From: Deltaproteobacteria bacterium
GTDB taxonomy: Bacteria > Myxococcota > UBA796 > SXON01
Length of the DNA: 17,599 nucleotides
NCBI GenBank assembly: GCA_947483545.1
Contig: CANKNP010000068.1
Span: 1 to 17,599, forward strand
Direction: 5' to 3'
Each line of letters opens with the position of its first letter. Position 1 is the first letter of the stretch. Position numbers and translations under genes: made by a program. Under the pieces are notes generated by a model. It searched no databases. It was not told the DNA's origin and saw only the letters and a list, made by a program, of their open reading frames with translations. Shown here in pieces: positions 1 to 6,463 of the stretch.

Positions 1-528
1 GACTGCGACGGCACGGTGGATGAGGATTGTCCCCCAGAGTCGGACACGGCGCTGGGGGTGCTCTGGTACGCCGGAGATGCGACCGTGTGTGACGGGCCCA
101 CGTTCGTAGATGGGCATTTCGGTTGGGTGGTCACCAAGACGTCGTTTGACCTGTCCGATCCGGTCTGCATGTCGCTGAGCAGCTGGGTCGAGGATGGCCT
201 GCCGCCACGCGCCGAGTGCCCGGGATGTGACTGGGAGTTCACCCTCACCGCTGAGAATGGCACCGTTGCCGGCGCCGCGTGCGAGGGGATGGGCATTGTG
301 GGAGGAGAGTGGGACACCTTCTCGGGGGGCTGGGGCTTCGCTACGGAGTACGAGTTCACCTATGGGTCTGGCGTGTACGTGTATGAAGATGCTGTCATGT
401 ATTACTACGCCACCGGACGCTACTGGTTCATGCTCACCGGCAATTACGGCTCCTACGGCTACAACGAAGGCGACGCGACCCACATCGAGTTCGCCCGGCC
501 CTACACCTACATTTACTACTACCCGTAA
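1..528 (+). CDS. C-terminal part of a secreted MopE-type metal-binding-motif protein (5' end outside window)
   Basis: The frame is open from the first base and ends at TAA (526-528), giving 175 residues of a gene that starts upstream. It opens with DCDGTVDEDC, the tail of the Asp-rich 'CDGxDxDCDGxVDE' repeat of MopE-like putative metal-binding proteins, which is frequent in secreted proteins of Myxococcota. An acidic linker (PPESDTA) follows, then a domain of about 150 residues with five Cys (including CPGC) and many Gly, Trp and Tyr. That domain looks like a secreted beta-rich fold, and it ends in a Tyr-rich strand (YTYIYYYP). I do not recognise this terminal domain. The likely location is the cell surface or periplasm, judged from the motif and the cysteines; the signal peptide is not in view. 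The stop directly abuts the stop of the convergent amidohydrolase gene. Confidence 0.75.
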   Translation, partial: DCDGTVDEDCPPESDTALGVLWYAGDATVCDGPTFVDGHFGWVVTKTSFDLSDPVCMSLSSWVEDGLPPRAECPGCDWEFTLTAENGTVAGAACEGMGIVGGEWDTFSGGWGFATEYEFTYGSGVYVYEDAVMYYYATGRYWFMLTGNYGSYGYNEGDATHIEFARPYTYIYYYP

Positions 529-1914
529 TCAACGCACCGCCGCGCCCCCGACCCACACCTGCACGATCGCCTCCGTGCGGGTGATGTCCAGGGTCGGATC
601 TCCCTCGACCAGGAGCAAATCCGCCGCGTAGCCCTCCGCGATGAGCCCGAACCGCGCGGCCGGGTCCAACAATCGCGCGTTTCCCCAAGTAGCGGCCGTG
701 AGCACCGCGACGTTGGGGATCCCGGCCTCGACGAGCAGCCGGAGCTCGTCATGCATCGCTCCGGGGAATGTCGCGATCGATCCCCCCGAGTCGCTGCCCA
801 CGTACAGCGGGATGCCCGCCGCAAACACCGCCGCCGCGTTCGCGATGCGGTCTTCGCGGTGCGCCGTGAGCTGCTCGGCCCAGGCGTTGAACGTCGAGTC
901 GGTCAGCACCTGCTCGTGGCGCCGGAGCTGGTCCGCGTCGAAGCTTTTCAAGACCGCTGGGGCTTGGGTGGCGCGCTCGGAGACTGTGGGTTGAAAATCC
1001 AGGGCGACCAGATCGTCAAACCGTTGCCAGTTGACCAACGTGGGCTCGTACCCAATCCCGGCGGCACGGAGGGTCGCCAAATCGGCGGGCGTTAGCAACG
1101 AGGTCTCTACGCCATGCGCGAGCAGATCGACCCCCGCGCGGGCGCAGAGCAGGGCGTCCTCGGTGTCGTCGACGTGGGCGGCGACGCGCAAACCACGGGC
1201 GTGGGCACGGGCTGTGGCGGCGATCACGAGCTCCTCGGAGAGCGTCGCGGGGTTTCCGGGGGGGATGGCCGCCACCATGAGCTTTACGAACTGCCCACCC
1301 GCGTCCGCGATGTCGTCCACCCGCTGCTCGATGTCCTGCACGTCGCGGACCGGGATGAAGTGCCTGTTCACGACGCTCGCGTAGGCAAGACCCCCGTAGA
1401 CGTCCTTCAACATCGAGAGCGGGTATGCGCCCTCGACGGTCAGACCCGGCCCAGCGAATACGATCCGCGGGCCAAGGAACGCTCCCCGGGCAGCTGCGGC
1501 TTGGAGGCCGAGCAGGACCTTCGGATCCCCGCCCAAATCCAACACCGTCGTCACGCCCGCGTACACGGTGGACTGCGCGGCTTGAGCAGGGTCCGGGACC
1601 GCCAGAAACCACGGCGGAGCCGCAGACAGCGCGAGGTGAACATGCAGGTCGATGAGGCCCGGCAGGAGCGTTCGACCCCGGCCGTCCACGATCTCGTCGG
1701 TTTTCTGCGCCTCCGAGGGGGCGCCCCGGCCGGTGGTGGTCACGCTGGTGATGACGCCCCCGACGAGCCGAACGTCCTGGTGGTCGAGGGTGCCGTCTGG
1801 ATGAAAAACACGCACGTCTTGGATCAGGACAGTGGGCAATTCCGGGGGCGGTCGCGCGCGGATATCCGGCGCCACGGGAAAATGAATACAGGCGACCCAA
1901 AGCAGCAAGATCAC
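529..1914 (-). CDS. Imidazolonepropionase-like metal-dependent amidohydrolase, probable lipoprotein
   Basis: 461 residues of the amidohydrolase superfamily, in the branch annotated as imidazolonepropionase-like or Xaa-Pro/Xaa-Arg dipeptidase-like. Visible metal-site elements are HVH (91-93) in GLIDLHVHLAL, the lysine of FVKLMV (211, candidate carboxylated bridge), His247 (AAHVDD), His267 (LLAHGVE) and Asp375 (VGSDSGG). The 'AGVTTVLDLGG' segment (119-129) is typical of this branch. These residues point to a binuclear-metal hydrolase of amide or peptide-like bonds; the substrate cannot be read from sequence. The N-terminus is MILLLWVAC, a very short signal with Cys9 as probable lipidation site, although Trp at -3 is not classical. 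The start is GTG, overlapping the symporter stop by 4 bases (GTGA), so translation is probably coupled. Family membership is firm; export is likely. Confidence 0.9.
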   Translation of the reverse strand: MILLLWVACIHFPVAPDIRARPPPELPTVLIQDVRVFHPDGTLDHQDVRLVGGVITSVTTTGRGAPSEAQKTDEIVDGRGRTLLPGLIDLHVHLALSAAPPWFLAVPDPAQAAQSTVYAGVTTVLDLGGDPKVLLGLQAAAARGAFLGPRIVFAGPGLTVEGAYPLSMLKDVYGGLAYASVVNRHFIPVRDVQDIEQRVDDIADAGGQFVKLMVAAIPPGNPATLSEELVIAATARAHARGLRVAAHVDDTEDALLCARAGVDLLAHGVETSLLTPADLATLRAAGIGYEPTLVNWQRFDDLVALDFQPTVSERATQAPAVLKSFDADQLRRHEQVLTDSTFNAWAEQLTAHREDRIANAAAVFAAGIPLYVGSDSGGSIATFPGAMHDELRLLVEAGIPNVAVLTAATWGNARLLDPAARFGLIAEGYAADLLLVEGDPTLDITRTEAIVQVWVGGAAVR

Positions 1915-3107
1915 GCGCGGCGGCCCTCGATGAGGATGGACAACATCATGTCGCTCAACACGTTGACGACCGAACGCCCCCGGGCGATCACCCAGTCCAC
2001 GGTGAGCAACAACGGGAGGATCTCGATGGGTAAACCGACGGTGTTCAAGACCAGCGCGAGGGAGATGAACCCGGCTTCGGGCACGCCCGCCACGCCGGCG
2101 GCGGCCACCATGCAGGTGAGACCGGCGGTGACCTGTTGGGCGAGCGAGAGCTCGATGCCGCTGGCCTGCGCGACGAACAACACCGCCATGCCCTCGTACA
2201 AGAGGATGCCATCGTTGTTGAGGTTTGTGCCCACGCAGGCGCCGAGCGTGGAGGAGGGCTTCGAGATCCCGAGGCGGTCAAGCGCCCGCAGCGTGACCGG
2301 CAGCGTCGCAAGGCTGCTGTTCGCGCCGGCGGCGTAGATCACGGGCTCCTGAGCAGCGGCCCAGAAGGTCCGCAGCGGGATCCGTACCCAGAGCAAGAGC
2401 CACGCCTGGTAGGTCACGAGCGCGTGGAGGGCGAGCCCCAAGACGCCCACGCCGACGTAGGCGGCCAGCCCTCGGAGCGGCGCGAAGCCGTACTCCCCAA
2501 CGGTCTTGGCGACGACGCCGAACACGGCCAACGGCACCGCGAGGATCACCCACCCCAGCACGACCTCCAACGCCCTCAACCCGCTGCCGACCAGCTCCTC
2601 TACCGCCGGGATCCCACCCTCCCGCTCCACGCGCACACGCCGAAGGGCGAAGCCCGAGAGCAAGGCCATCGCGACGATCGAGATCACCGCGTTGTCGATG
2701 AACGGGCTCACCCAATTCGACGGGATGTAGCTGGAAAGCGTCTTGATCAGCTCGACCTTCTTGCCAACGTAGGCTGCGGGGTCTCCGGCCGGGGTGATCC
2801 CGCGCATCTGGTCCCCAGGCCGCAGCACATTGCTCAAGAGCAGCCCCAACCCCAAGGCCAGAACCGCATTCACGAGGGAGAAGCCCAACAGTCGTCCAGC
2901 GCCGCGCCCGCCGATGTCATTCATCAGGATCGCTTGCACGATCGCGAAGAAGATGAGCGGTGTGGCAACCGCCTTGATGGCCTGAATGACCAGCTTTCCA
3001 AGCTCGCCGAGGGGGGCGGCGTTGGACCCCAGCAGCGGCCCGACCACAAGCCCGAGCACCAACCCGACGACGATGGCAGCGGAGAGGTTGAACCGGGGTT
3101 TGGTCAA
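1911..3107 (-). CDS. Dicarboxylate/amino acid:cation symporter (SDF/DAACS family)
   Basis: 398 residues, a normal length for the GltP/DctA family of Na+- or H+-coupled carriers of acidic amino acids and C4-dicarboxylates in the inner membrane. Hydrophobic helices run from the N-terminus (AAIVVGLVLGLVVGPLLG). The family signatures are present: the re-entrant-loop serine motif as NSSLATLP, the substrate/Na+ motif as TNLNNDGILLYEG (NMDGT in well-studied members; the Asp-Gly is kept, Met is Asn, Thr is Ile), and a C-terminal DWVIARGRSVVNVLSD block. I place the start at TTG 3107, because its TTGA overlaps the stop of the preceding lipoprotein gene, as at the next junction (GTGA). A longer frame upstream only reads through that gene out of frame. 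Coupling to a secreted amidohydrolase suggests uptake of an acidic hydrolysis product, which is inference. Confidence 0.93.
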   Translation of the reverse strand: MTKPRFNLSAAIVVGLVLGLVVGPLLGSNAAPLGELGKLVIQAIKAVATPLIFFAIVQAILMNDIGGRGAGRLLGFSLVNAVLALGLGLLLSNVLRPGDQMRGITPAGDPAAYVGKKVELIKTLSSYIPSNWVSPFIDNAVISIVAMALLSGFALRRVRVEREGGIPAVEELVGSGLRALEVVLGWVILAVPLAVFGVVAKTVGEYGFAPLRGLAAYVGVGVLGLALHALVTYQAWLLLWVRIPLRTFWAAAQEPVIYAAGANSSLATLPVTLRALDRLGISKPSSTLGACVGTNLNNDGILLYEGMAVLFVAQASGIELSLAQQVTAGLTCMVAAAGVAGVPEAGFISLALVLNTVGLPIEILPLLLTVDWVIARGRSVVNVLSDMMLSILIEGRRA

Positions 3108-4390
3108 CTTGGCGCCACCAACGCCAGCAGCCTCCGCGCCTCCGCCGCGATTCGCGGATCTGCGGCGCTGGTAGCCTCCCGGAGGAGCGCAAGGTCCGGC
3201 GGATCTGCGTGCGCAGCGCTGATCACCACGCAGTACAGCGTGTCCGCCGCCGGATCCTGCCCCAGCGGTCGCAGCACCGAATTCAGGAAAGGCGTGGTCG
3301 GCCCATCCTCGGCCGGGCGACCGAAATTCTGGACGGCGATCAGCGCCGGCGGACGGCCCACCATGCGCTTGCCATCCGCCCGACGCGCCAGCGCCGCCTC
3401 CAACGCCGCGACCTGCTCCGCCAGCGAACCCTTGAGCACACCAAGCTCGCGCATGCGCGTAGCTGCAGCCGCCCGGACGTGCGGCCACGCAACGCTCGGG
3501 AACCGAGAGAGCGGCGTGCCATCTGGGTCGTCGGTGAGCTGGTAGGATCTGGCCAGGTAGATCGCCCAGAACCGTTCGACGTGCCGGTCGCCAACCCCTT
3601 CGCCCGCAGGGATCCAGGCGATCTGGATCTGCTTCGCGACCCCCGTCGCCTCGGTGGCCGGCATCGCCCCAGCGTTCGGCGCCCACACCTGTCGAGGCAC
3701 CCACGTGAGGATGTGGACGTAGCACTCCTGTTCGAACATGGTCGCGGCCCCGCAAAGCGCGGCGGCCGTCGCATAGGCCTTGCCGCTGCGACGCTTCACG
3801 GCCTGCTCCGCGGCCTGGAATCGGCACTCGTCCGCCCATCGCGCGTCGGACTGCCGACCGCAGATCGCGTCCGCCAGACCCGCCTCCCCCAGCAACGCGG
3901 CGCGGCCCGCCTCTTCGTCCAGGCAGGCGGCGGCGTCGGCGCTGCCCACGCAGAGCGGCGCGTCCGGCGTATTCGGGATGATCGCGATCCGGACGTCTGG
4001 CAGCCCGTGCTCGCGCTCGCCGAGGATCCCTGCGGGGGTCGTCGCCATCTTTCTTTGCTGGCCCGCCGCACCTTCCAACGGGGGGCGTTCCGGCGGCTCG
4101 TTGGGGTCGTAGGAAAGGTGCGGCCGATTGTTCAGCCGGTCGCAGCGCTCCCGACTCACCCCCTTCGGGAGCGCCTTGCAGAGTTGTCGGGTCTGCCCCG
4201 GAAAAGCGTCCGAAACCCGGCCCACGACCGTGGTGCGCACCATGTCATCCGGGATCGCAGCGATGCGCGCGGTGACCCCCTCCCTGTCGCCGGGCCAGTC
4301 CCTCACCGCCTGGTCGCCGACACAGGTGGCCGTCGCACACTCCCCCCCGCACCCGAGGAGGCCAAGCAGCAGAACCAGCGACGCGAACAT
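3104..4390 (-). CDS. Orphan Cys-rich lipoprotein, first gene of the symporter operon
   Basis: 428 residues starting at ATG 4390, chosen because it begins MFASLVLLLGLLGC, a clean lipobox (LLGC) with Cys14 as lipidation site. Longer in-frame starts would add a Pro/Arg-rich, non-signal-like stretch. I do not recognise the family. Visible features are twelve cysteines, clustered near the N-terminus (14, 18, 23) and in pairs (71/83, 147/156, 177/189, 213/223), and a Pro/Glu-rich stretch (96-106). Two similar Cys pairs (ICGRQSDARWADEC and LCGAATMFEQEC) lie in helical-looking sequence, and an Ala/Leu/Arg-rich helical C-terminus could be a HEAT-like remnant. It should be a periplasmic or outer-membrane-anchored protein. 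Its stop TGA overlaps the TTG start of the symporter, so it is expressed with it; a substrate-handling role is only a guess. Confidence 0.78.
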   Translation of the reverse strand: MFASLVLLLGLLGCGGECATATCVGDQAVRDWPGDREGVTARIAAIPDDMVRTTVVGRVSDAFPGQTRQLCKALPKGVSRERCDRLNNRPHLSYDPNEPPERPPLEGAAGQQRKMATTPAGILGEREHGLPDVRIAIIPNTPDAPLCVGSADAAACLDEEAGRAALLGEAGLADAICGRQSDARWADECRFQAAEQAVKRRSGKAYATAAALCGAATMFEQECYVHILTWVPRQVWAPNAGAMPATEATGVAKQIQIAWIPAGEGVGDRHVERFWAIYLARSYQLTDDPDGTPLSRFPSVAWPHVRAAAATRMRELGVLKGSLAEQVAALEAALARRADGKRMVGRPPALIAVQNFGRPAEDGPTTPFLNSVLRPLGQDPAADTLYCVVISAAHADPPDLALLREATSAADPRIAAEARRLLALVAPS

Positions 4391-4446
4391 GCGCGGGGCT
4401 AACCCCGTCGGTTGATCCGGGCGGGCGACAGGAGTAGGGTACGCCG
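4391..4446. promoter_or_regulatory. Divergent intergenic region with a perfect hairpin
   Basis: These 56 bases separate two divergent genes, so promoters for both directions must lie here or inside the coding ends. A perfect inverted repeat CGGGG-CTAA-CCCCG (4394-4407) sits 3 bases upstream of the lipoprotein ATG on the minus strand and would form a hairpin in its leader RNA. On the plus strand, AGGAG (4430-4434) lies 12 bases before the GTG of the transglutaminase-like gene, a long but possible ribosome-binding site. I see no convincing -35/-10 pair. The hairpin could be an operator, a leader structure or chance in GC-rich DNA. Confidence 0.4.
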
Positions 4447-5310
4447 GTGACCCCCGCCCCTTACACACCTCTGGGCCGCAGCGCTTTGTGCCTCGTCGCC
4501 TGCTTGTTGGCGTCGGTCGCTGCGGCTGGAGAGACCCAGTACACCGCCACCCCAAGCGGCTCCCGCACCCAGGTGGACACCTCCTTTCGGAGCTACGACG
4601 CCTCCACCCTCACGCTCTCGTTCACGCTGGACAGCGCGGCGGTGCGGACGTCGATGCAGGAATTTGGCTACGCGGACGTCGAGGTGAAAGCGCTCCTCGC
4701 CGTGTGCACCGCCGAACAATGCGGGCAGAGCGAGCTGGATCGCCGCGTCGAACGCTACTACCGCGACCACGGGATGACACCCACGTATGGCGCGGGCAAC
4801 AGCCTGAAGCTGACCGTGGACATCGCCTCCGTCGTCCGAAAGAACGGGACGCGGATCCGGCCGGTCGCGGCGGAGCTCGAGCGGGTGTCCGGCACCCGTG
4901 GCTACGGCGCCGATCAACAGATCGCGGCAACCCTCGCTTTTGTGCAGACTGCGCTGCCCTATCGACAGCCGCCGATGTCCGAAGGCGGGCGCCAAATCGT
5001 TGGTTTTTATCCCCCACCGCGCTTGCTGGAGGCGGGCTGGGGCGACTGCGACAGCAAGTCCGCGCTCCTGGCCGCGATCATCAGCAACTACCAGTCCTCG
5101 CACATGGTCGGCGTACACCTGCCTGGGCACTACCTGGTGGGGATCGATCGGGTCCCCCGATCCGGGGATGCGTACATCGAATACCGCGGTGTCCCCTACG
5201 TGCTCATGGAGGCCTCAGGCCCAGCCATGCTGGCTCCGGGCCGGATCGCGGAGACCACCCAGGCCGCCCTGAACACCGTGTCCGGCGTTCGCATCGACCC
5301 CATCTTCTGA
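4447..5310 (+). CDS. Periplasmic transglutaminase-like cysteine-protease-fold protein
   Basis: 287 residues from GTG 4447. A Sec signal peptide (ALCLVACLLASVAAA, cleavage expected near residue 27) sends it to the periplasm. The C-terminal half has the transglutaminase-like core: Cys201 in GWGDCDSKSALLAAI, His228 in GHYLVGI and the acidic residue Glu255 in YVLMEAS, a plausible Cys-His-Glu triad where many relatives use Asp. The N-terminal 130 residues are a beta-rich region of unknown role. Such domains act as transglutaminases or as peptidases/amidases, and the reaction here cannot be decided. It sits 16 bases upstream of a DUF350 membrane protein gene, which has its own GGAG site, so the two form an operon and probably work together at the inner membrane. 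Confidence 0.87.
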   Translation: MTPAPYTPLGRSALCLVACLLASVAAAGETQYTATPSGSRTQVDTSFRSYDASTLTLSFTLDSAAVRTSMQEFGYADVEVKALLAVCTAEQCGQSELDRRVERYYRDHGMTPTYGAGNSLKLTVDIASVVRKNGTRIRPVAAELERVSGTRGYGADQQIAATLAFVQTALPYRQPPMSEGGRQIVGFYPPPRLLEAGWGDCDSKSALLAAIISNYQSSHMVGVHLPGHYLVGIDRVPRSGDAYIEYRGVPYVLMEASGPAMLAPGRIAETTQAALNTVSGVRIDPIF

Positions 5311-5326
5311 ACCCCGGAGCCCCCCC

Positions 5327-5863
5327 ATGAGTGGCATCTATGTCCTGCTCGCCGTGTTTGAGTTCATCCTCACGGCGGCCTTGTCCATGTTGGTGATCTA
5401 CTTCCACTACCGGAGCTACATCATCACCAACTCCGATTATGACGCCAGCGAGGAGCTCAAGAAAAACAACATCGCCGTCGCTATTCTTCTGAGCGCCATG
5501 CTCGTAGGCGCCGGGTGGATCGTGAAGCAGGGCATCTACCCGGTCGTCAACTTGGTGCGTTTGCAGCTTACTTCTCCGCTGCTGAACCTGAGCATGCCGC
5601 AGGTCGGGCTCATCGCGGTGCTGCACCTCATGCTGGTGTTCATCGTCGCGGTGTTCACCATCTCGCTCGGGCTGCGGTTCTGGGGCCGACTGAATCGCTC
5701 GCTGCGATGGGGCGAGGAGTTGAAGAAGGGCAACGTAGCCGTCGGGCTCGTGCTCGCCGCGGTTGTGCTGGTGCTCGCCAGCTTCATGAGCGACGGGGTC
5801 TCCCGCCTCACCAAGTCGCTCATCCCCCAGCCATCGCTCGGCGTGGTGCAGATCGCCGAGTAG
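5327..5863 (+). CDS. DUF350 family inner-membrane protein (internal duplication)
   Basis: 178 residues with four predicted transmembrane helices (about 5-26, 48-68, 93-116, 138-156). It contains the DUF350 hallmark twice: EELKKNNIAVAILLSAM (42-58) and EELKKGNVAVGLVLAAV (130-146), 88 residues apart. DUF350 proteins such as E. coli YjfL are built from two such two-helix units. Their biochemical role is unknown, but comparative genomics has placed them with envelope-stress (PspA-linked), ATP-grasp and transglutaminase-like genes. A good ribosome-binding site (GGAG, 5316-5319) lies 7 bases before the ATG. The transglutaminase-like gene just upstream is the likely partner. The C-terminal tail (IPQPSLGVVQIAE) is soluble. 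Confidence 0.88.
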   Translation: MSGIYVLLAVFEFILTAALSMLVIYFHYRSYIITNSDYDASEELKKNNIAVAILLSAMLVGAGWIVKQGIYPVVNLVRLQLTSPLLNLSMPQVGLIAVLHLMLVFIVAVFTISLGLRFWGRLNRSLRWGEELKKGNVAVGLVLAAVVLVLASFMSDGVSRLTKSLIPQPSLGVVQIAE

Positions 5864-5887
5864 GTTCGGCCGTTGGGCGGCTTCTCG

Positions 5888-5904
5888 CCCCGCGTCCGGC
5901 GGGG
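5888..5904. terminator. Possible hairpin terminator between convergent genes
   Basis: CCCCGC (5888-5893) pairs perfectly with GCGGGG (5899-5904) around a 5-base loop. It lies in the 42-base gap between the convergent DUF350 and collagen-like lipoprotein genes. The position suits a two-way terminator, but only TTC follows on the plus strand and no T-run exists on either side, so it may depend on Rho or be a stable 3' end only. Confidence 0.4.
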
Positions 5905-5905
5905 T

Positions 5906-6451
5906 TCAGCGCTTCTGTTGGCCCTGCTGGCCCGATTGGCCCTGCTGACCCGATTGGCCCATCTGGCCCTGTTGGCCCATCTGGCCTTGCTGGCCCATCT
6001 GCCCTTGTTGACCCATTTGGCCCTGCATCTGCTGGCCCGACGGGGGCTGCTGCCCACCCTTCGGAGGCCCCTTCGGCAGCTCAAACAAGCCCGAGCCCGG
6101 CTGTCCCTGGTCGTTCGACGTGAGCTTCGCTTCGACCGCCATCAGCCGTTGGTCCAGCGCGACGAGCGTGACGGGGGCGACCGGGCCAGGCTCCCCGGGC
6201 GCTGAGCTCGGCAGCCCGCCAGACACCTGCAGTTGCGCCATCACGGTCTCGATACGGGCGAGCCGCGCGTCGAACTCGTTGAGCCGCTCACCGGACAGCT
6301 CGGCGGCCGTTGGCGTCGTGTCCTCCAGCCGGCCAAGCCGGGCGTCGTGACGGGTGAGAAGGTCCTTCACGGTAGACCCATCAAAGCTCACTTGCTCGGA
6401 TGGGATGAGCTCAGGCTCAGAGGCGCAGGCGAGCAGGAACAGGAGCATCAC
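5906..6451 (-). CDS. Small lipoprotein with coiled-coil repeats and a Gly-Gln-X collagen-like tail
   Basis: 181 residues from GTG 6451, or 180 from the adjacent ATG 6448. The N-terminus MMLLFLLAC is a minimal lipoprotein signal (LLAC), with Cys9 lipidated. A charged region follows with three copies of a motif like DxRLxxIE (35-43, 60-68, 99-107), typical of coiled coils. Then come a Pro/Gly linker (79-92) and a Pro/Gly/Gln region (115-140). Residues 144-179 are twelve consecutive Gly-X-Y triplets, all Gly-Gln-X, encoded by tandem 18-base units. A trimerising coiled coil plus Gly-X-Y tail resembles the layout of bacterial collagen-like proteins, but without proline in the triplets, so triple-helix formation is uncertain. 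It lies 12 bases downstream of the PhoD-like gene and is probably co-transcribed. No known function. Confidence 0.82.
   Translation of the reverse strand: MMLLFLLACASEPELIPSEQVSFDGSTVKDLLTRHDARLGRLEDTTPTAAELSGERLNEFDARLARIETVMAQLQVSGGLPSSAPGEPGPVAPVTLVALDQRLMAVEAKLTSNDQGQPGSGLFELPKGPPKGGQQPPSGQQMQGQMGQQGQMGQQGQMGQQGQMGQSGQQGQSGQQGQQKR
5915..6022 (-). repeat. Coding tandem repeat, ~18-base unit, encoding Gly-Gln-X triplets
   Basis: The 3' end of the lipoprotein gene is a degenerate tandem array. Plus-strand units resemble GGCCCATCTGGCCCTGTT and vary at a few positions; each 18-base unit encodes two triplets such as Gly-Gln-Met-Gly-Gln-Gln. Units nearest the stop lose Met for Ser or Gln. Such an array is prone to length change by slippage in steps of 9 or 18 bases, which would keep frame. 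Confidence 0.85.
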
Positions 6452-6463
6452 GAGGGCTAACGG

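Noticed and set aside
2136..3545. Long plus-strand open frame opposite the symporter and lipoprotein genes
   Set aside because: Arg/Gln/Asp/Pro-rich translation without domains; it mirrors genes with strong family motifs and is expected antisense openness in GC-rich DNA.
3108..3839. Upstream extension of the symporter frame giving a 642-residue protein
   Set aside because: The added ~240 residues are an out-of-frame reading of the orphan lipoprotein gene; DAACS proteins are ~400 residues, and TTG 3107 overlaps the lipoprotein stop.
5930..6040. CRISPR-like short repeat array
   Set aside because: The repeats are contiguous 18-base coding units without spacers and keep a Gly-X-Y reading frame.
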